Source: Metaphire vulgaris | Taxonomy: Eukaryota; Annelida; Clitellata; Crassiclitellata; Megascolecidae | Assembly: GCA_018105865.1 (NCBI GenBank) | Contig: CM030841.1 | Coordinates: 13,702,182-13,766,181, forward strand | DNA length: 64,000 nucleotides | Direction: 5' to 3' | Part shown: piece after piece, positions 1 through 12,588 of the stretch | Numbering within the stretch: the first letter of the stretch is position 1 | Layout: each line of letters starts with the position of its first letter | Translations under genes and position numbers: made by a program | Notes under the pieces: model-generated | Seen by the model: the letters and a program-made list of their open reading frames with translations, nothing else | Databases searched by the model: none | Told to the model about the DNA's origin: nothing

Positions 1-135
1 CTAGTTTCACTTATAACTGCAACCCAAGCAATGCAACAATTGACCAAAATCAATTCTGCAGAATAATATCACTTGAAAACGTAGCAAAATAAGCGCATGA
101 CATAAAGGCCTCAATCTGTCACCATTGAAACCTAC

Positions 136-404
136 CTGAATTCTGGCGCGAATGGCATCCATCGGGGTAGTGAGTATAGTAGTAGAAACAGCACTGAGCA
201 ATGCAGACATGCACTGCAAGGAAAGTCGAGGCAAAGATGCAGGCGCCAACTCCGATAATGTATCTACAAGAACAAAACAGAAAACACCTTAACACGCTGA
301 CTGCCCCCAAAGATTTTGGCATGAAGCCAGCTACAGCTTTAGATCTTATAAATGTAGCAATGTGTATATATATATATATATATATATAATTATATATATA
401 TATA

Positions 405-436
<32 letters not shown>

Positions 437-1513
437 CTGTATATATGGTGCTGGCAGCGCTCACGGTAGCAAAAGCGTGAAAGTGCTATTGCATCGCCAG
501 CGGCCAATGTGTTAAGCAACACATAAACACCTCTCTAAAAATGACTCAAAAGACTGTGCATATAAAAAGCCAACATTTCAGACACTCAGTCCTGTCATTG
601 AAACTGTCACTCTCCTTCCATCTCATCACATAATTGCTCGGTTTTATATAAACAACAACTCAAGATCCTGTACAATTCAGTAAACGAACAAGATTAGATC
701 TAGTTAAGAAATGTCACCAACTACACAAATTACTTTTATGCTGCTGGAAGTCAACAGTGTCTTTTCAATTAACAGAAGCAGTTACGATAAAGAGAAAAGA
801 AGAAATCATCAGCAAAACCAACCACAATAGAAATCATAAGAGAGCCACCAAATTCCACTTGTAGGTACGTAAGTTATCACAGATGTAAAATATCCCTTGT
901 AGAATCCTCGAACGCCTTCATGCTTGTAGATTTCACTAACAATAGCCTTTGCTGGACTAATTCTGTCGACTACTCCATCCAAAGGTGCTACACTAGGGCG
1001 AACGAAAACTGTTTTGACGGTCGAATGAAAGCTTCTCAACTGATTCGACACGGGAAGAATTTGAAGGTGCTGAGAAATGATATCGACAGGTACGACAACA
1101 GTCTGCGCAACCAACGAAGCAACTCCGCCGGCGATGAACGACCGATAACGGCTGTTACGGCAGATCTCCTGGCTCGCAAGCAGATGCCGAGTTATTTCGT
1201 ACGACGTTAGGAATGTCATCTGCGATGCCACTGCCAGATTGTGTACGAGAAATCCACTGTACAGACCTCGCAGTCCCTCGGAACAGACGATCCTACGAAA
1301 TGCATCGAAGGTTCCCGAGTACAGCGAGTTGTGCTTCTGCAGTTGGAGCCTCGTCTTTATGACGGTCAAAGGATACAAAACCGTTCTCACAGCCAATCCG
1401 CTGAGTGCTGACAGCGGAAAGTACTTTTTCTTCTCAAGCATGTGATATTCAACAACCGGTATGGCGTGCCTCTTGTTGGTTCTATAGCCATCACCATCTG
1501 TAGGCACATCCAT
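136..1513 (-). CDS. SLC25A44: SLC25A44-like mitochondrial carrier (partial, 3' end outside window)
   Basis: Mitochondrial inner-membrane solute carrier; vertebrate SLC25A44 transports branched-chain amino acids. Two coding exons are visible: 1513..about 823 (start codon to the end of the second carrier repeat) and 263..136 (start of the third repeat). The start MDVPTDGDGY lies 2 bases after an acceptor (ttctag), which favours this methionine over one at 1630. Carrier signatures are in order: YPLTVIKTRLQ, VPVDIISQHLQ and TPMDAIRARIQ; the first has P-x-T instead of P-x-D, as I recall for the human protein. The donor at 823/822 is weak (G|gttggt); an alternative at 826/825 also keeps phase 1. 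The 263..136 exon has a good acceptor (cttgtag) and donor (CAG|gtaggt). The last exon lies left of the window. Family assignment is firm; orthology is from recalled similarity. Confidence 0.88.
363..437. repeat. (TA)n microsatellite
   Basis: Nearly pure TA dinucleotides interrupted by two TAAT steps, inside the last visible intron of the carrier gene. Confidence 0.95.
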
Positions 1514-2658
1514 TCCTAGAACAGAGACGCGAGAGTTATTCTTCTGCGGATAGTCAGAAGACCGCCATCTACTCAACAGATCTGAAATCCAGTAAGTGCA
1601 GTCGCAGCATTCTTCGAAGTTCTGGAACATAAAAGAAGACTTTCATCATCAACAGTTTGTAAAAGAATATATGTCTATTGCAATATGTATCTGCACAGAT
1701 AAACTACAGTTGAATGCAAGCAAACGCATTTTCATACAGGCTATGTGGATGTCAACAGACAGGTTAATTAAATTTATGCATCAAATAACCAAAGTAAAAT
1801 TTTTATGAGAGCATAAACCAGTTAAATTCTCAGACAAGCCACTATGTAAAGATACAGATTACTATTATTCAATAAATATATGATACACTATAAAACTCAG
1901 CAGTAGGTCTGGCCAAGTCCAGTTAATGTTAGATCAGCAATGAGGCAAAGAATCTAAGATACATGATTGATCACAATAAAACAATAAAGTTTAAAGAGTC
2001 ACGTAAGTCTTCAATTTTCAAAAAGCACTAGTGGTTCAAAGAGGTGCTATCCGATTTTGGCCTTGATGAAGGACATGTTAGTCATCGGTATCAAAATATT
2101 TTCAACTGCCAGATCGGTGAAGAAATGCTTAATTCCCTCAAACTACATGGCAAAATGTATGCTGAATCATGTTCGAGTGAGATAGCAAAAGGCCATGAAA
2201 AAGATTCAGCAAAGATAGTACCACAAATAAAAAAAACAATATGCAGACTGTGGAAATGTAAGTGTGGCCATTTCGTGGCAATTTTCCTTTAAAACACAAC
2301 TACAGTCGCCAGAATTCTACCATTTTTAGAAAACACACATCAAGACACTCGGGACATTAAATACAATTCGTACAAAAACAAACAGACCTCGGTAAATGCG
2401 ATCACTTCCATACCAATCAGCGGATAGTCAGAAAGTAACAACACTGACCGATCTATTTTAAATATACCCCAAGTCAGATCAAATCCATAACGTCTCTGTC
2501 CAACATGTTTCGTACTAGCAGCATAATAGTAACATAATACTAAGATCTCTAAAATTTAATCAAACCGACTGTTGAAGAGCTCTACTTGGAATTACGCCTA
2601 CGACAGAAACGCCGGCACAGGTGACCGAAGGGGCGACACTTTTTACCGGTTGACTCAC

Positions 2659-2720
2659 CTCAGGTGTGTCTTGTCGTCATTGAATATCACGCCATTGGGG
2701 GTTGAGGCCCCACCCGCCAC
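2659..2720 (-). other. SLC25A44: Candidate 5' UTR exon of the SLC25A44-like gene
   Basis: On the minus strand a strong donor, CTGAG|gtgagt, sits at 2659/2658. It pairs naturally with the acceptor 2 bases before the SLC25A44 start codon at 1513, giving a 5' UTR intron of about 1.1 kb. The exon holds short upstream ATGs with immediate stops, so it looks non-coding. Its 5' end is not defined by anything I can see; 2720 is arbitrary. Confidence 0.45.
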
Positions 2721-3686
2721 TTCCGCCTACGCCTACGCCCAAGGTCACAACGTCGCACGTAGCGCTAATTCACGATCGATTCGGTCGTGGGATTTTAATT
2801 TTTATACTTTACCCTTTTATTTATTTGCCCTTTAGTCAACAAAATGGGTTTTATACGATTCCATCAGAAATCCTCTCCGTTCACTTGTTACAAAACATTC
2901 CGGTTATTTTATTTATCTGCTGTGTTGCCACTTTGAATTTTACTGTTAGTGATTTGACGCCATTACAGGTTTTGAGCAGCATGCATAGCGTCGCCGATGC
3001 TCATCCGAATCCTTTCAGCGATGTTGTTTCTCTTTCGTCTGAGCCATCCTTGCGTTCAGGATCCTTTCATTGCACCGTCCATGCAGACCTTTGTTAATCG
3101 TTTGTCCTCCATCCTGGCCAGTGGTTCTCAAGTCTCAACCCGTGGTCCGCGAGAGGGGGTCTACTACGGTCTACTGATCCGAGGCGAAGTCTGAAAAAAC
3201 ATAAATAAAAATTAGACATTTGTAACATCCCTGCCTTGTGTTTGCTGATGTTGATTGAGAGATCCAATTTGTTTCCACTTTATAGCTTCGTCGAGTGAGT
3301 CCAGCATCCGTTGTGACTCTTCCGATTAAAATGCATATCAAATATCGGTCAGTGTTGCTACTTTCTGACTATCCGCCGATTGGTATGGAAGCGAGCACAG
3401 TTACCGAGGGTCCGAGGCCGAGGGTCATCATGCAAAAATACATAGAGAGAGTTGGGGCGACGGACAACAACGCCGTATATATGGAGTTGTATTATTGCTC
3501 CAAGCAGACAGCTGTTGCTTCTTCAGAAATTCTTAGCTCAATGTTTGTCTCTGACCAACGGAAGTCAATTGGTCGACTGTATTGTTATTTGTTTACAAAA
3601 TCAGAGGAAAATATATAGGAAAACGGAGATCTAACTTGACATTCTACCTTCAGCATAAAACAAACGAAGAGATCCTACGGAGCTAA
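2721..3686. other. Intergenic spacer between head-to-head SLC25A44-like and BSDC1
   Basis: The spacer lies between the minus-strand 5' exon of the carrier gene and the BSDC1 start. I see no convincing coding exon. It should hold the promoters of both genes, possibly one bidirectional promoter, but I recognise no clear TATA box. Short open frames here lack similarity to anything I know. Confidence 0.5.
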
Positions 3687-6600
3687 ATGTCCGCTGCGGA
3701 CTTTCCGGACGAAATATCTACGATGTCCGACGGGTATTTTCACTGTTTTTATACTTAAAAGTGATAGATAAAACGAAATAGCTGATATACAAAGAACTAA
3801 TGAGCGTATTAATAGAATGCAAAATAGTTCGTCGTGTAGGAGTCATTGCACTGGAATTCAATGTTGTACCAATGGATGGTTTGAAGCATAGAATAACAAC
3901 AGAATCTGTCGTTGCTTATTGCTTAGAAATTAAATTATGCACACCATCTGTTTCTGTTTTGCTGTTTTGCTTTAGGACCAGCCACCAACCCCCTCCCCCC
4001 ACCCCAACCCTAACTGAAAATGCAGCCAACTTAAGCTTAAGTGAATTTCTTGCCTAGCTGAAAATTATTTAGCATGCACGGGAAAACATCTGTTGTTACG
4101 ACCAACAAAGAACGGCATTTATATTCAAGGAAGTCGTTTGTCGTGAAAAAGAATTGAGATTTAATTAGATAAACGTTTCCTTCATCTGTTGCAACGAAAC
4201 TGCCTAACTGCATTTTCAGCCAGGGAACAATTTGTGGAAAGTTTTAAGAAGCTTAATCTTTGAGGTTTTAATTACAATAAAACGTTTTCACACAGTGAGC
4301 AAGGTAATCACAGAAAGTGTCTGCATGGAATGATTTCTCTGCCTTGCAGTTAGTTTAATTCCTCATACACATGTACATCAATGTCAAGAAACTGATGCTT
4401 TTGGTGTTTACCAGTTGTTGCTAACCTTAACTCATAAAGGTGATAGAGCTGAAACTGCAATAGTAGCAATATGAAAACATAATTGTGTTCAGAAAACTAT
4501 CAACAATTGGTACGGTTCATATATTGGAGCAGAACATTTGGAATAGTTGCAAAGTTGTGCTGTTGTTATGAAGGTGCGCTATGGCTGCAGTTGTTCAGAT
4601 CTTACTGAACCACTCTAAACCCAGTTATTACTAATAGTTTCTTGTACAAAACTGTAACTCTTTAATAAATTTGCACAGGGAAAACAACCAGAGAATCACA
4701 AAGAGATTATGGGTAAAGACAAAATTTTGACAACAAGTTGATAAGGCTTACATTGATTCTTATGTAATGCATGTTCATGAACTTTGGACAGTGATAGCTC
4801 CTGTATTCTAATACACGACTTAATCATGCCTAGTCTAGTTGCATTACTTAAATTTTAGGGAAGAAAAAGGAAGTTGGTGGGGAAGTTGGATGAAGTCAGC
4901 CAAAGATAAGGTACTAATAGTATTATTTGAAAACCTGTTGCATTATTTGATGTTGATGTTATTAATTATATATTACTTATTTTTCTTTTATAAATTCTAT
5001 TTTAAAGCTACTTCTAAAAGCCGATTCAATGTGTATGCAGTCCACGTGGCTGTGTATATTGTCAATAATTTCTTATTACTTCAGTAATGAGTATTAAAAG
5101 ATTTTTGTACTACATCTTTATTAAACACCTGTGCATTACTGAAGATTATGTGTGATTCATTTATTGTTGCACTTGCTTGCTGTTTGTATTGTGCCAGCAA
5201 TGCTGCATATTTAATTGAATTTCTTCTTTTTGCTTAAATAGTCACTCTCGGCATTAAACATGGTGAAGAGGGATTTGGCTGAGTTCAGCTCAGTAATGCA
5301 AGAAGATACGATTAAAGCAGCTTCAAAAGTCAAAGAGAAACTTTCTGTAGGCTCAGTGCTCATTAGATTAGAGTTTTAAAAACTATGCTTAATTTCTATT
5401 TATGTAAAATTAATATAAAGAAAGATTTTATTCATTTAATCCAGTCTGAACTTTTCTTGCCTCAACAGTTCATCCTGTCCACTATTTTGTCTTTTTTTAA
5501 ATAAGGAAATTGCAAATTTGAATATTGTGTTCCCATTCTATGTGAGCTGCGTTCGTGATTGTCACAAAGTTCAAAAAGCATTTGCTTCTCTGATTTGCTG
5601 GTTTTCAAGTAATTGCTTTCGTTTATTAGTTGATCCTTGTGAAAATCTGTTCTGGAATCCTTGCATTTTACTGCTTGTGCCGATTAGTATTTGCCTTTAC
5701 ACATATTCAGTTTGTAATTTTGCAAACGGAGAAAGAAGGATCTTCAATCATCAAACAGCATGATGTGTTTTTTTTATCTTGGTCCTTGCAAACTTTCAAA
5801 ATAGATGCAAAGGTTTATAGGATTTCAGTGGTTGGGTGTGACCATCTCCTTTTGATGTATGAACCCTGTGCTCGAAGCTCTTGACCTCAAAGTTTATGTA
5901 GTTTCCTATATCTGTTCAGGTGCCTGAAGGCATTCTTAATCATGCTATTTTGGACATTAGCTGTTGACAGTTTTATAAAAAAAAATTCCGTTTCTAGCAA
6001 GAAAATGCAAATGCCGCAACTGAAAAAGTAAAAAAGGGAGTAAGCAATCTCCTCGGCGGCATTTCAAAGGCCCTCGTAATTGAACCGGACGACAACTACC
6101 AGACCGCCCAGATTATTGGAGGAGAGGCCATTGTGTTCGATCGTTACAAGGTAAGGCCTCCATCTCTTGCCTAATTTGTATTTACCACAGTAAAATTGTC
6201 CGTGTAGGTTTTGTTTTTTTTATAACTTGCAGTTCTTGTGGGGACCTAGAATTCTAGGTCTTGATGATGATGATGACAGGTCGCTTAAGTGCAATGTCTT
6301 GGGGTTGAAGGTCAATCTGCAGATAGGCGGAGATTGCAGCTCAATGAATTTGGCCTATATTCATACCGCCATTGATGTGCCTCGTGCAGTCAGGACACAT
6401 TGGAGTGCGTTGGTATTGGGTCAGTAGTATATGTAGCCAAATGAGTTTTGCAAACAGAAATTTAACTCTCCTCATTGTCACCTTGATTTAGCACTTCTCA
6501 GCAAATAACAGAGTAAGAAACCACGTTAGTCTACACTGCAGGCCTAAAATAATTATATGAAGTTCATAAGGACCACATATCATATATATGGTGGCCGTGA

Positions 6601-9600
6601 TTACTTACAGTACTTTTATTGAGTTTGAATAAGTTAGTGTACAGTTATAGCAATCACGCAAGTGCAGGCTGACTGAATTCGGAACTGAGTCTATGCGACA
6701 CTTGAACAGGCGGGGTAAATAGGCTGAGTGGGGTTGGGGGGTTGAGGAGGGAGAAGTGCAAGTGTGATGTGTGTATATATTGGCTTTAATTAATTGATTA
6801 ATTAATTAACTAATTGGTTAGTTGAAGGAATTATTCTGAATCATGGACTGCATGACAAATTTGATACTTTACTGTGAATTTCCACCAAATTTTATTCTAG
6901 GATGACATTCTGGATTTTTTTGAATTTTTATTGTTTTATTTTTGAATGCACAGCAGTATGTTCATCATTTTAGTCATTAGGTATGTTGATTTTTGAAGTA
7001 AGTTTATTTCATTCCACCCTTGCTGCGTTAATGAGTGGTATAATATTATTGAGAATGAAGCATGGCCGGACAAAATGACCACGGACAAAATGTCATGGAC
7101 AAAATGTCGTGGACATTTTGTCCGCTGACATTCTGTCCCCATGACATTTGTCTGAGGACATTTTGTCCGAGGACATCATTTTGTCCTATCACCAAATGAA
7201 GTAATGTTTTAGGCACGACTTCATGCTCTACAAATTGACCCTTCAACGTACACAACGGAGCCAGCTGGCGATGCTTACAAAGAATGGTTATCTGCCACAG
7301 AATTAGATGGCATGAAGGGAGACATTTCAGATCTGTTGGTTAAAAACGTTGAAGTTCGAGCTCTTTATACACAATTGGTAAGTATGATGACTTCTGAAAG
7401 TATGTGTCGATTCTCTCAGTTTACATTTTTAATATTAATTGTAACCTATTTCAGATAATGTTTGTATCTATCAGAAACCAATTTATTCCTGTCTCCAACT
7501 GCAAATTTTTATAGAAATCAGCCAAGTTTTCTTAAAGTTGTAGTGTAAATAGAGTTGGCATACTTTTTATCTGGACACACCATATATCTCATAAGGATTC
7601 TTCTTATTCGATTACTGAGAGAATTTATTTTATAAGTATATGCCTTAAGTTAGTTGATATAGTAGAGTTTGAGAAATCAAGGGTTTTTGAACTGTTACGT
7701 CTGATGTCGAAGGAATTTTTAAAAGTTGTCCACTGTAACGTTGGTCATTCAGAGTTACTGGACCCCCTCTCTGGAATAGGTTGTCTCCATCTACTCATGC
7801 CTCACTTCTTACTCTCACATTCAGTTAATTGCAAAGTCTCATTTATTCCTTGTTTGTGTACTGTCTGATGCTGCACTTGTCACGAATAACGATTATTACT
7901 TTCGTATCAAACGGCTCTAACACCGGGAGCACTTCTGAGTAGAGATACAAGAGACGCTATATGACTCCCTTATTACACTGCATTACATTGTCATCTGAAA
8001 TTGTTTCTTGCTGTTGTAAATTAGCTCTCGCTTCCTAAAGCCTCTTATTATGATCGAGCGACAGTAAAGTTCAAGTTATCAAGCAACTTACTAGCGTTGG
8101 CATGATTACTAGCACGGCGTCTTATTAAAACGTGTGACCGTCTGTGAAAAGTTGTTTGCTTTGTTGACGTGTGAAGGTTCCGTACACCGTGCCAAACATT
8201 GATTTCTGGAGACGATATTACTATAAGCAGCATCTTTTGGAGGATGAAGAAGCACGACGTGCAAAACTGATGAAACGTGCAGACGATACAAACGAACGGA
8301 AGGATCTTGGTTGGGATGAAGGTAGAGTCCGTATGATGATGGACAGTTTCTTCATTTCTTCATAGTTATAGCAATCTCAATTGGTGTAACCTCAGGGTTG
8401 GCCAGGCCCCCTATTCTGCCGGGGATCGATCGTGTGATTTGTGTAAAGCTGTTGAGAAATTTAGAACGGTAGGTAGCATGATCGAAGAGAATAGGTGAAC
8501 GTGTGGAGGACTTGCTGATGACCTTTTCTGCTCGTCGGAAACTTTTACCAAAAAAATGTCAACCTGCCCTCCTATTTCAAAGCCATGGTTACTCCACTGA
8601 TAAGCTCTCATTGTTTTCCACTTTTTGTTGGTCCACCAATGAACATTTTTGTGAATATGTAAAACTTTTGCTGAAATATTTTTACAATACTATTGAAAGA
8701 TATAATATTTTTATGATGTAGAAAAACCTTAAAGTTAGCAGAGGTTTTATTCGACCTATGCCAAAACAGCCTTGGAAAGGCATTGATCATCCAGAAATAG
8801 TTCTGTAACTAGCGTGGTGTTTGATTCAGACGATGATGACTGGACTGAGGTGCGTGCAATCTCTTCTGGAACAGAAAACGGTGAAGTTAAGTCATCTTCA
8901 GATGCTGTCGCCGAAGAAAACGAAGAGTTAGACGAAGAATTAACACCTGTTCTGCTGAGTTCCAATCCCTCGAATGAGAACACCGCTGATGAATCAGAAA
9001 CCGTGAAAGCGTCAACTGATTTGTTAGAGACCGAACTTGCTGCAGATCTAGTTGAACCTAATGAGACTGACATGGCAGTTCACGAAGAACCCAGCTCGGC
9101 ACCAGATTTAGAGAACATTTATCGAGCGGAAACGCCATCGAGCGACGTTTCCGAAGAATCGTCCGTTCCAACTGGTAATAACTCAATCGATGCATGTGCA
9201 GTTGTGACTGCAGGTGATGTCCAGTCGCTTGATGTCCAGTCACTTTCCTCAGATACAAACCTCGGCGGATGGTCGGCGCCTTCTGATGCTAAGATTGGTG
9301 AAGGTGACCCAGCAAAATCGACCGCAATCGAGAAACTTTCAGTGGCCGATGAAGTGCAGGTTATGAAAACACCATCCAATGACAGCATCGACACCAAAGG
9401 TAGCAGTCATTGAGAATTTAACTCGGCCAGGGATATTTTTACACCCCCCAACACTCCCCCAACCCCCCCCCCCAATTTGAGGTAGACACTCCAAAATTTC
9501 TTAATCTAAGAATGGTATATACCCTAAATAGCCCTCAAACACCCCCAATTCAAGAAGTGACACCCCCCAACTTTATTTCTCTGATGACCTTTTTTTTGCT

Positions 9601-11359
9601 TGTCAGAATTTTTTGAGACCCGATAACGTTTTTTTGCTTGTCAGAATTGTTTAGATTTGATAAGGTTTTGGGGTTTTTGCCTGTTAGACTTTTTTGGGAT
9701 GACTATTCTCACACTTATTCAGCAGAGACCCCTAAATTTTACCGACATCCCCCTAAATTCACAATTCTAGAAATAACCCTGGACTCTGCACTTTTATCGT
9801 GACTCAACCTTCTGTACTGTATAGTACTTTTAAGATTTTTAACACCTCTAGTGTTGCTGTTTTAAATGGTAAGGTAAAGGTTCACCCGTAGGCTCATTAC
9901 CTGTAGGGCCGGTGCTGATCCCCGGGTTTTTTGCCATCAGCCCATTGGTGGCTAAGCCATACATCGGCAGATGGTGGCCCGCCTTGTCTGCCAAAACCTA
10001 TGGTTACCTTCACAGAGTTGCTACTCATTTTTCTCACTGCTGTCAAGTGAAGGGTGAGTCAACCGCAGGGCTCCTTGCAGTTCTCGAACTCGCTTCCATC
10101 AGCTCTGCCGCCCTTCTATCTTCCTGCCCCATTTAAAAAAAATGGTGACCATTTTATTCTTTTTTTGAAGCGAAAAATAAGCAATCAATACCAGTATTTG
10201 ACATTCCTCTAGCCTTAATTTTTGTTTTCCTATTTTCAAATTACGAGAGTTGTGCCAGTGCCATCATTAACATGGCCTGAACCAAGTCATCTCAGAAGCT
10301 GAGAGGTGAGAACTAACCAACCTCTGCTGTGTATCGAACGCAGTAAATCAAGGGCTGGAGGTCATATGCAATACATGGCAGAGATCGGTCAGTTTGGATA
10401 TGTCAGCCTCCAAGACGTTGCCTTGGTTTATACCCTGTGAATGATGGTACCAATTGCATTCACAATGTTGGGCTCGCATATCTTATCCTGCTGCCAGGGT
10501 TTTTATTTAGAATTCTAGCAAGAAATAACAAAGCCATTAATCGAGACGAGTATATTTGGTGTGGTGAGGCTGTACGACAGCATTTGTCCAAAATAACTGC
10601 AGTTCCCTTTGGAAGTTCAGTCAGGCTAACAGCGGAGTCTTTCTACCATGAGTAAATAGTAATAGTCCTGCTGTTTTATTAAATCATTTGGAACCTGTTT
10701 GGCAGAAAGCCTTGATGACGAGTGGGAGAAGGATTTTGACGTTGAAGCAACGGAAGACGATCTGATCGCTGCTCAGAAATTTCTTAAGATTGATACAGCA
10801 AAAAAGTCAGCAGGTGACAATGACGGCGTAAGTTTACTGAAACTACAACTGTGTTTTCTTGTAATTGTTCAATTTTTTACTTGGCTCATTTATAACTAAA
10901 CACTGCCAATGATAGGATATCTTCAGTTGTGTGCATGATAGTTATTATCCAAGACTTTGATGGATTCTAGCTTTTTACTGATACAATAGTGTTATGCAGT
11001 AGGATTAGCTGAGTAATATTTTGTGGTAATGTGATAGGAAATAACTGTTTAAAATTTAGGTAAATTTGGTTTGTGATCAGTTTAATTTGCATTTTACAGT
11101 TAGTTTCATGTTATTTGTTTTCACTTGTTTTAGATATTTCAATTTATTTGTTGTAGGATCTTAATAGATTTTGTAAAGGACCGCTGAGGAGTCATTCAAA
11201 TAACAAATAAAATGCTTGCTTTGAAATCTTACCCAATGCAATTCATATGTCACTAACTTATTCCAACTATTGTGGTCATTTTATTTGCTATTCTATTTAT
11301 TACAACAATAATATTTAGTGACGTTTCGTTTGCAGCCTGAAGACTGGGAAGATTGGTGA
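3687..11359 (+). CDS. BSDC1: BSD domain-containing protein 1 (BSDC1)
   Basis: Acidic cytosolic BSD-domain protein; molecular role poorly defined. Exons: 3687-3733, 4859-4910, 5242-5346, 5998-6150, 7213-7377, 8177-8321, about 8795-9399, 10706-10827, 11336-11359. The N-terminus joins in frame to MSAADFPDEISTMSDGEEKG then SWWGSWMKSAKDK, matching the vertebrate GWWRSWLQ start. KARLHALQ-like and RALYTQLVP segments precede the BSD core with FWRRYYYKQH (residues about 184-193). The penultimate exon gives DDEWEKDFDVEATEDDL and the last exon PEDWEDW then stop, both family hallmarks. Exons 1-6 and 7-9 keep phase, but the 6-to-7 junction does not: exon 6 ends in phase 1 and every acceptor I see for exon 7 needs phase 2. 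A missed small exon or a one-base sequence error is likely. A possible poly(A) signal, ATTAAA, lies at 12051-12056. Confidence 0.93.
7043..7190. repeat. Array of GGACAAAATGTC-type units in both orientations
   Basis: About nine near-copies of a 12-base motif, GGACAAAATGTC, and its complement GACATTTTGTCC fill this stretch of a BSDC1 intron. Each unit is close to a palindrome, so the block can fold many ways. It ends 23 bases before the acceptor at 7211-7212. Confidence 0.8.
9428..9781. mobile_element. Short inverted-repeat DNA element, possibly hAT-like
   Basis: The ends are CAGGGATATTTTTAC and TCTAGAAATAACCCTG. Flanks AACTCGGC and GACTCTGC agree at 6 of 8 positions, compatible with a decayed 8-bp target duplication. 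It holds C-rich runs and repeats of a TTTTTTTGCTTGTCAGA-like string that recur in other elements here. An inverted relative seems to lie at 27076-27245. It sits in the BSDC1 intron after exon 7. Confidence 0.5.
9866..10135 (-). mobile_element. tRNA-derived SINE copy (minus orientation)
   Basis: Read on the minus strand it carries the B-box-like gcgagttcgagaactgc, then gagccctgcggttgactcac. This matches the head of the copies at 20034, 50664 and 53019. It lies in a BSDC1 intron. No clean target duplication was found. Confidence 0.65.
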
Positions 11360-11530
11360 TTAGGACTTAACTAAATTATCGATGGACATTTCTTCTGTTT
11401 GTCTATAACTCTTAGCCAAGGACGCACGCTATCGTGTTACATAATCATCGGGACATATTCTATAACAAATAACTGCTGAGAGAATGTTTAACTGGAAAGA
11501 GGAGATTCCTATTTTGATCATTCCTTGTTA

Positions 11531-11665
11531 GGGCTCATCCATATAGTACGTACACATAAAAAAGCATATTTTCAAACCCCCATTCACATACCGTACATAC
11601 GCAAAATTTCCTAAATCCAACCCCCCCCCCACCACTCGGTGCATACGTACTATATGGATGGACCC
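11531..11665. mobile_element. MITE with GGGCTCATCCATATAGTACG inverted repeats
   Basis: Left end GGGCTCATCCATATAGTACG and right end CGTACTATATGGATGGACCC are near-perfect inverted repeats. TTA flanks both sides (11528-11530, 11666-11668). A 3-bp TWA-type duplication suggests PIF/Harbinger, by inference. The related elements at 28580-28965 and 31223-31345 share the GTCCAT...TACGT end motif. Confidence 0.75.
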
Positions 11666-11842
11666 TTAACAAAGACTTTCAATTAATGCATCTTATACTG
11701 CTGCTTCTATATATATCCTTAGCACTGCTGAATGGAGATACTAGGTAACAGTTGCTCGGTTTTCAAGGTATTTTTAAAGCTAAGCTGGATTATCTATTGA
11801 ATGCTAGATGGTATGCTACTGCTTCCAATGCTTAGAGATCAT

Positions 11843-11975
11843 TGTAAAGGACCGCTGAGGATGCATTCGCGTTGCTAATTATATGTCAATGTTTTAAGAT
11901 TTTCTTTGTAACGGTTTAACTACTGCCTGATTTGTGATGTTTCGCCTTTAGCTGACTATGATGATTAATCTGTAA
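11843..11975 (+). repeat. Partial duplicate of the BSDC1 terminal intron/exon
   Basis: TGTAAAGGACCGCTGAGGA at 11843-11861 is an exact copy of 11172-11190 in the last BSDC1 intron. Further down both copies share a TGAYGTTTCG block followed by a splice-acceptor-like AG and CTGA, at 11320-11340 and 11936-11955. The first copy's AG is the true acceptor of the last exon. The second would read LTMMINL then stop in the same phase. Confidence 0.6.
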
Positions 11976-12588
11976 TCTTTAGCTACTGTTATGTAATATA
12001 AGGATTTACACCCATGAAACTGCCATCGATGCTAAAACGATAAGATGCCTATTAAAATAAGATTATTGATAAATTGATTCTAATAATCACATACCGACAC
12101 AATTTTGTCATTTCAATGCTTTTATTTTATTTATTTATTTTTTAAGAAGAAGAATCATTTATTTCTCAACTACATCAAAATAATAATACGAACACAATGA
12201 ATTCAATGTACCATAACTACAGTGTACACCATTGACCCATATCGGTTTTGCATCCAAAGCATTAGACATGCCAACTATTAGCCTTCTGCTTAGTTTCTAT
12301 CCTTTGGCATAATGCCTATTCAGTTCAAGTGCTAGACTTTTCCAGTTTTTGTTGATATACACTGTGTTTTGCCTTGGCATAATTGGCTACTTTTGAAATA
12401 CAGGAAATACGTTCTTGGCTTTTTTGATTGTAATATTTGTTGATCTTATGGATGTCAGTTGTTTGAATAAATTGATCTTGATGATATGCAGTGGTGTTGA
12501 CTTTTTAAAGACATTGTTTACATCAAGACGTGCATGCATGAAATATCGAGAAAGATTCCAAGGTTTACACTGCTTCTTCATGTTGATA

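Noticed and set aside
2572..3194. Overlapping open frames upstream of BSDC1
   Set aside because: They are mutually overlapping, low in complexity support and lie in the shared promoter/spacer; no homology recognised.
10260..10440. Possible repeat with GCTGAGAGGTGAGAA words in the BSDC1 intron
   Set aside because: It looks repeat-like, but no second copy or defined ends were seen in the window.
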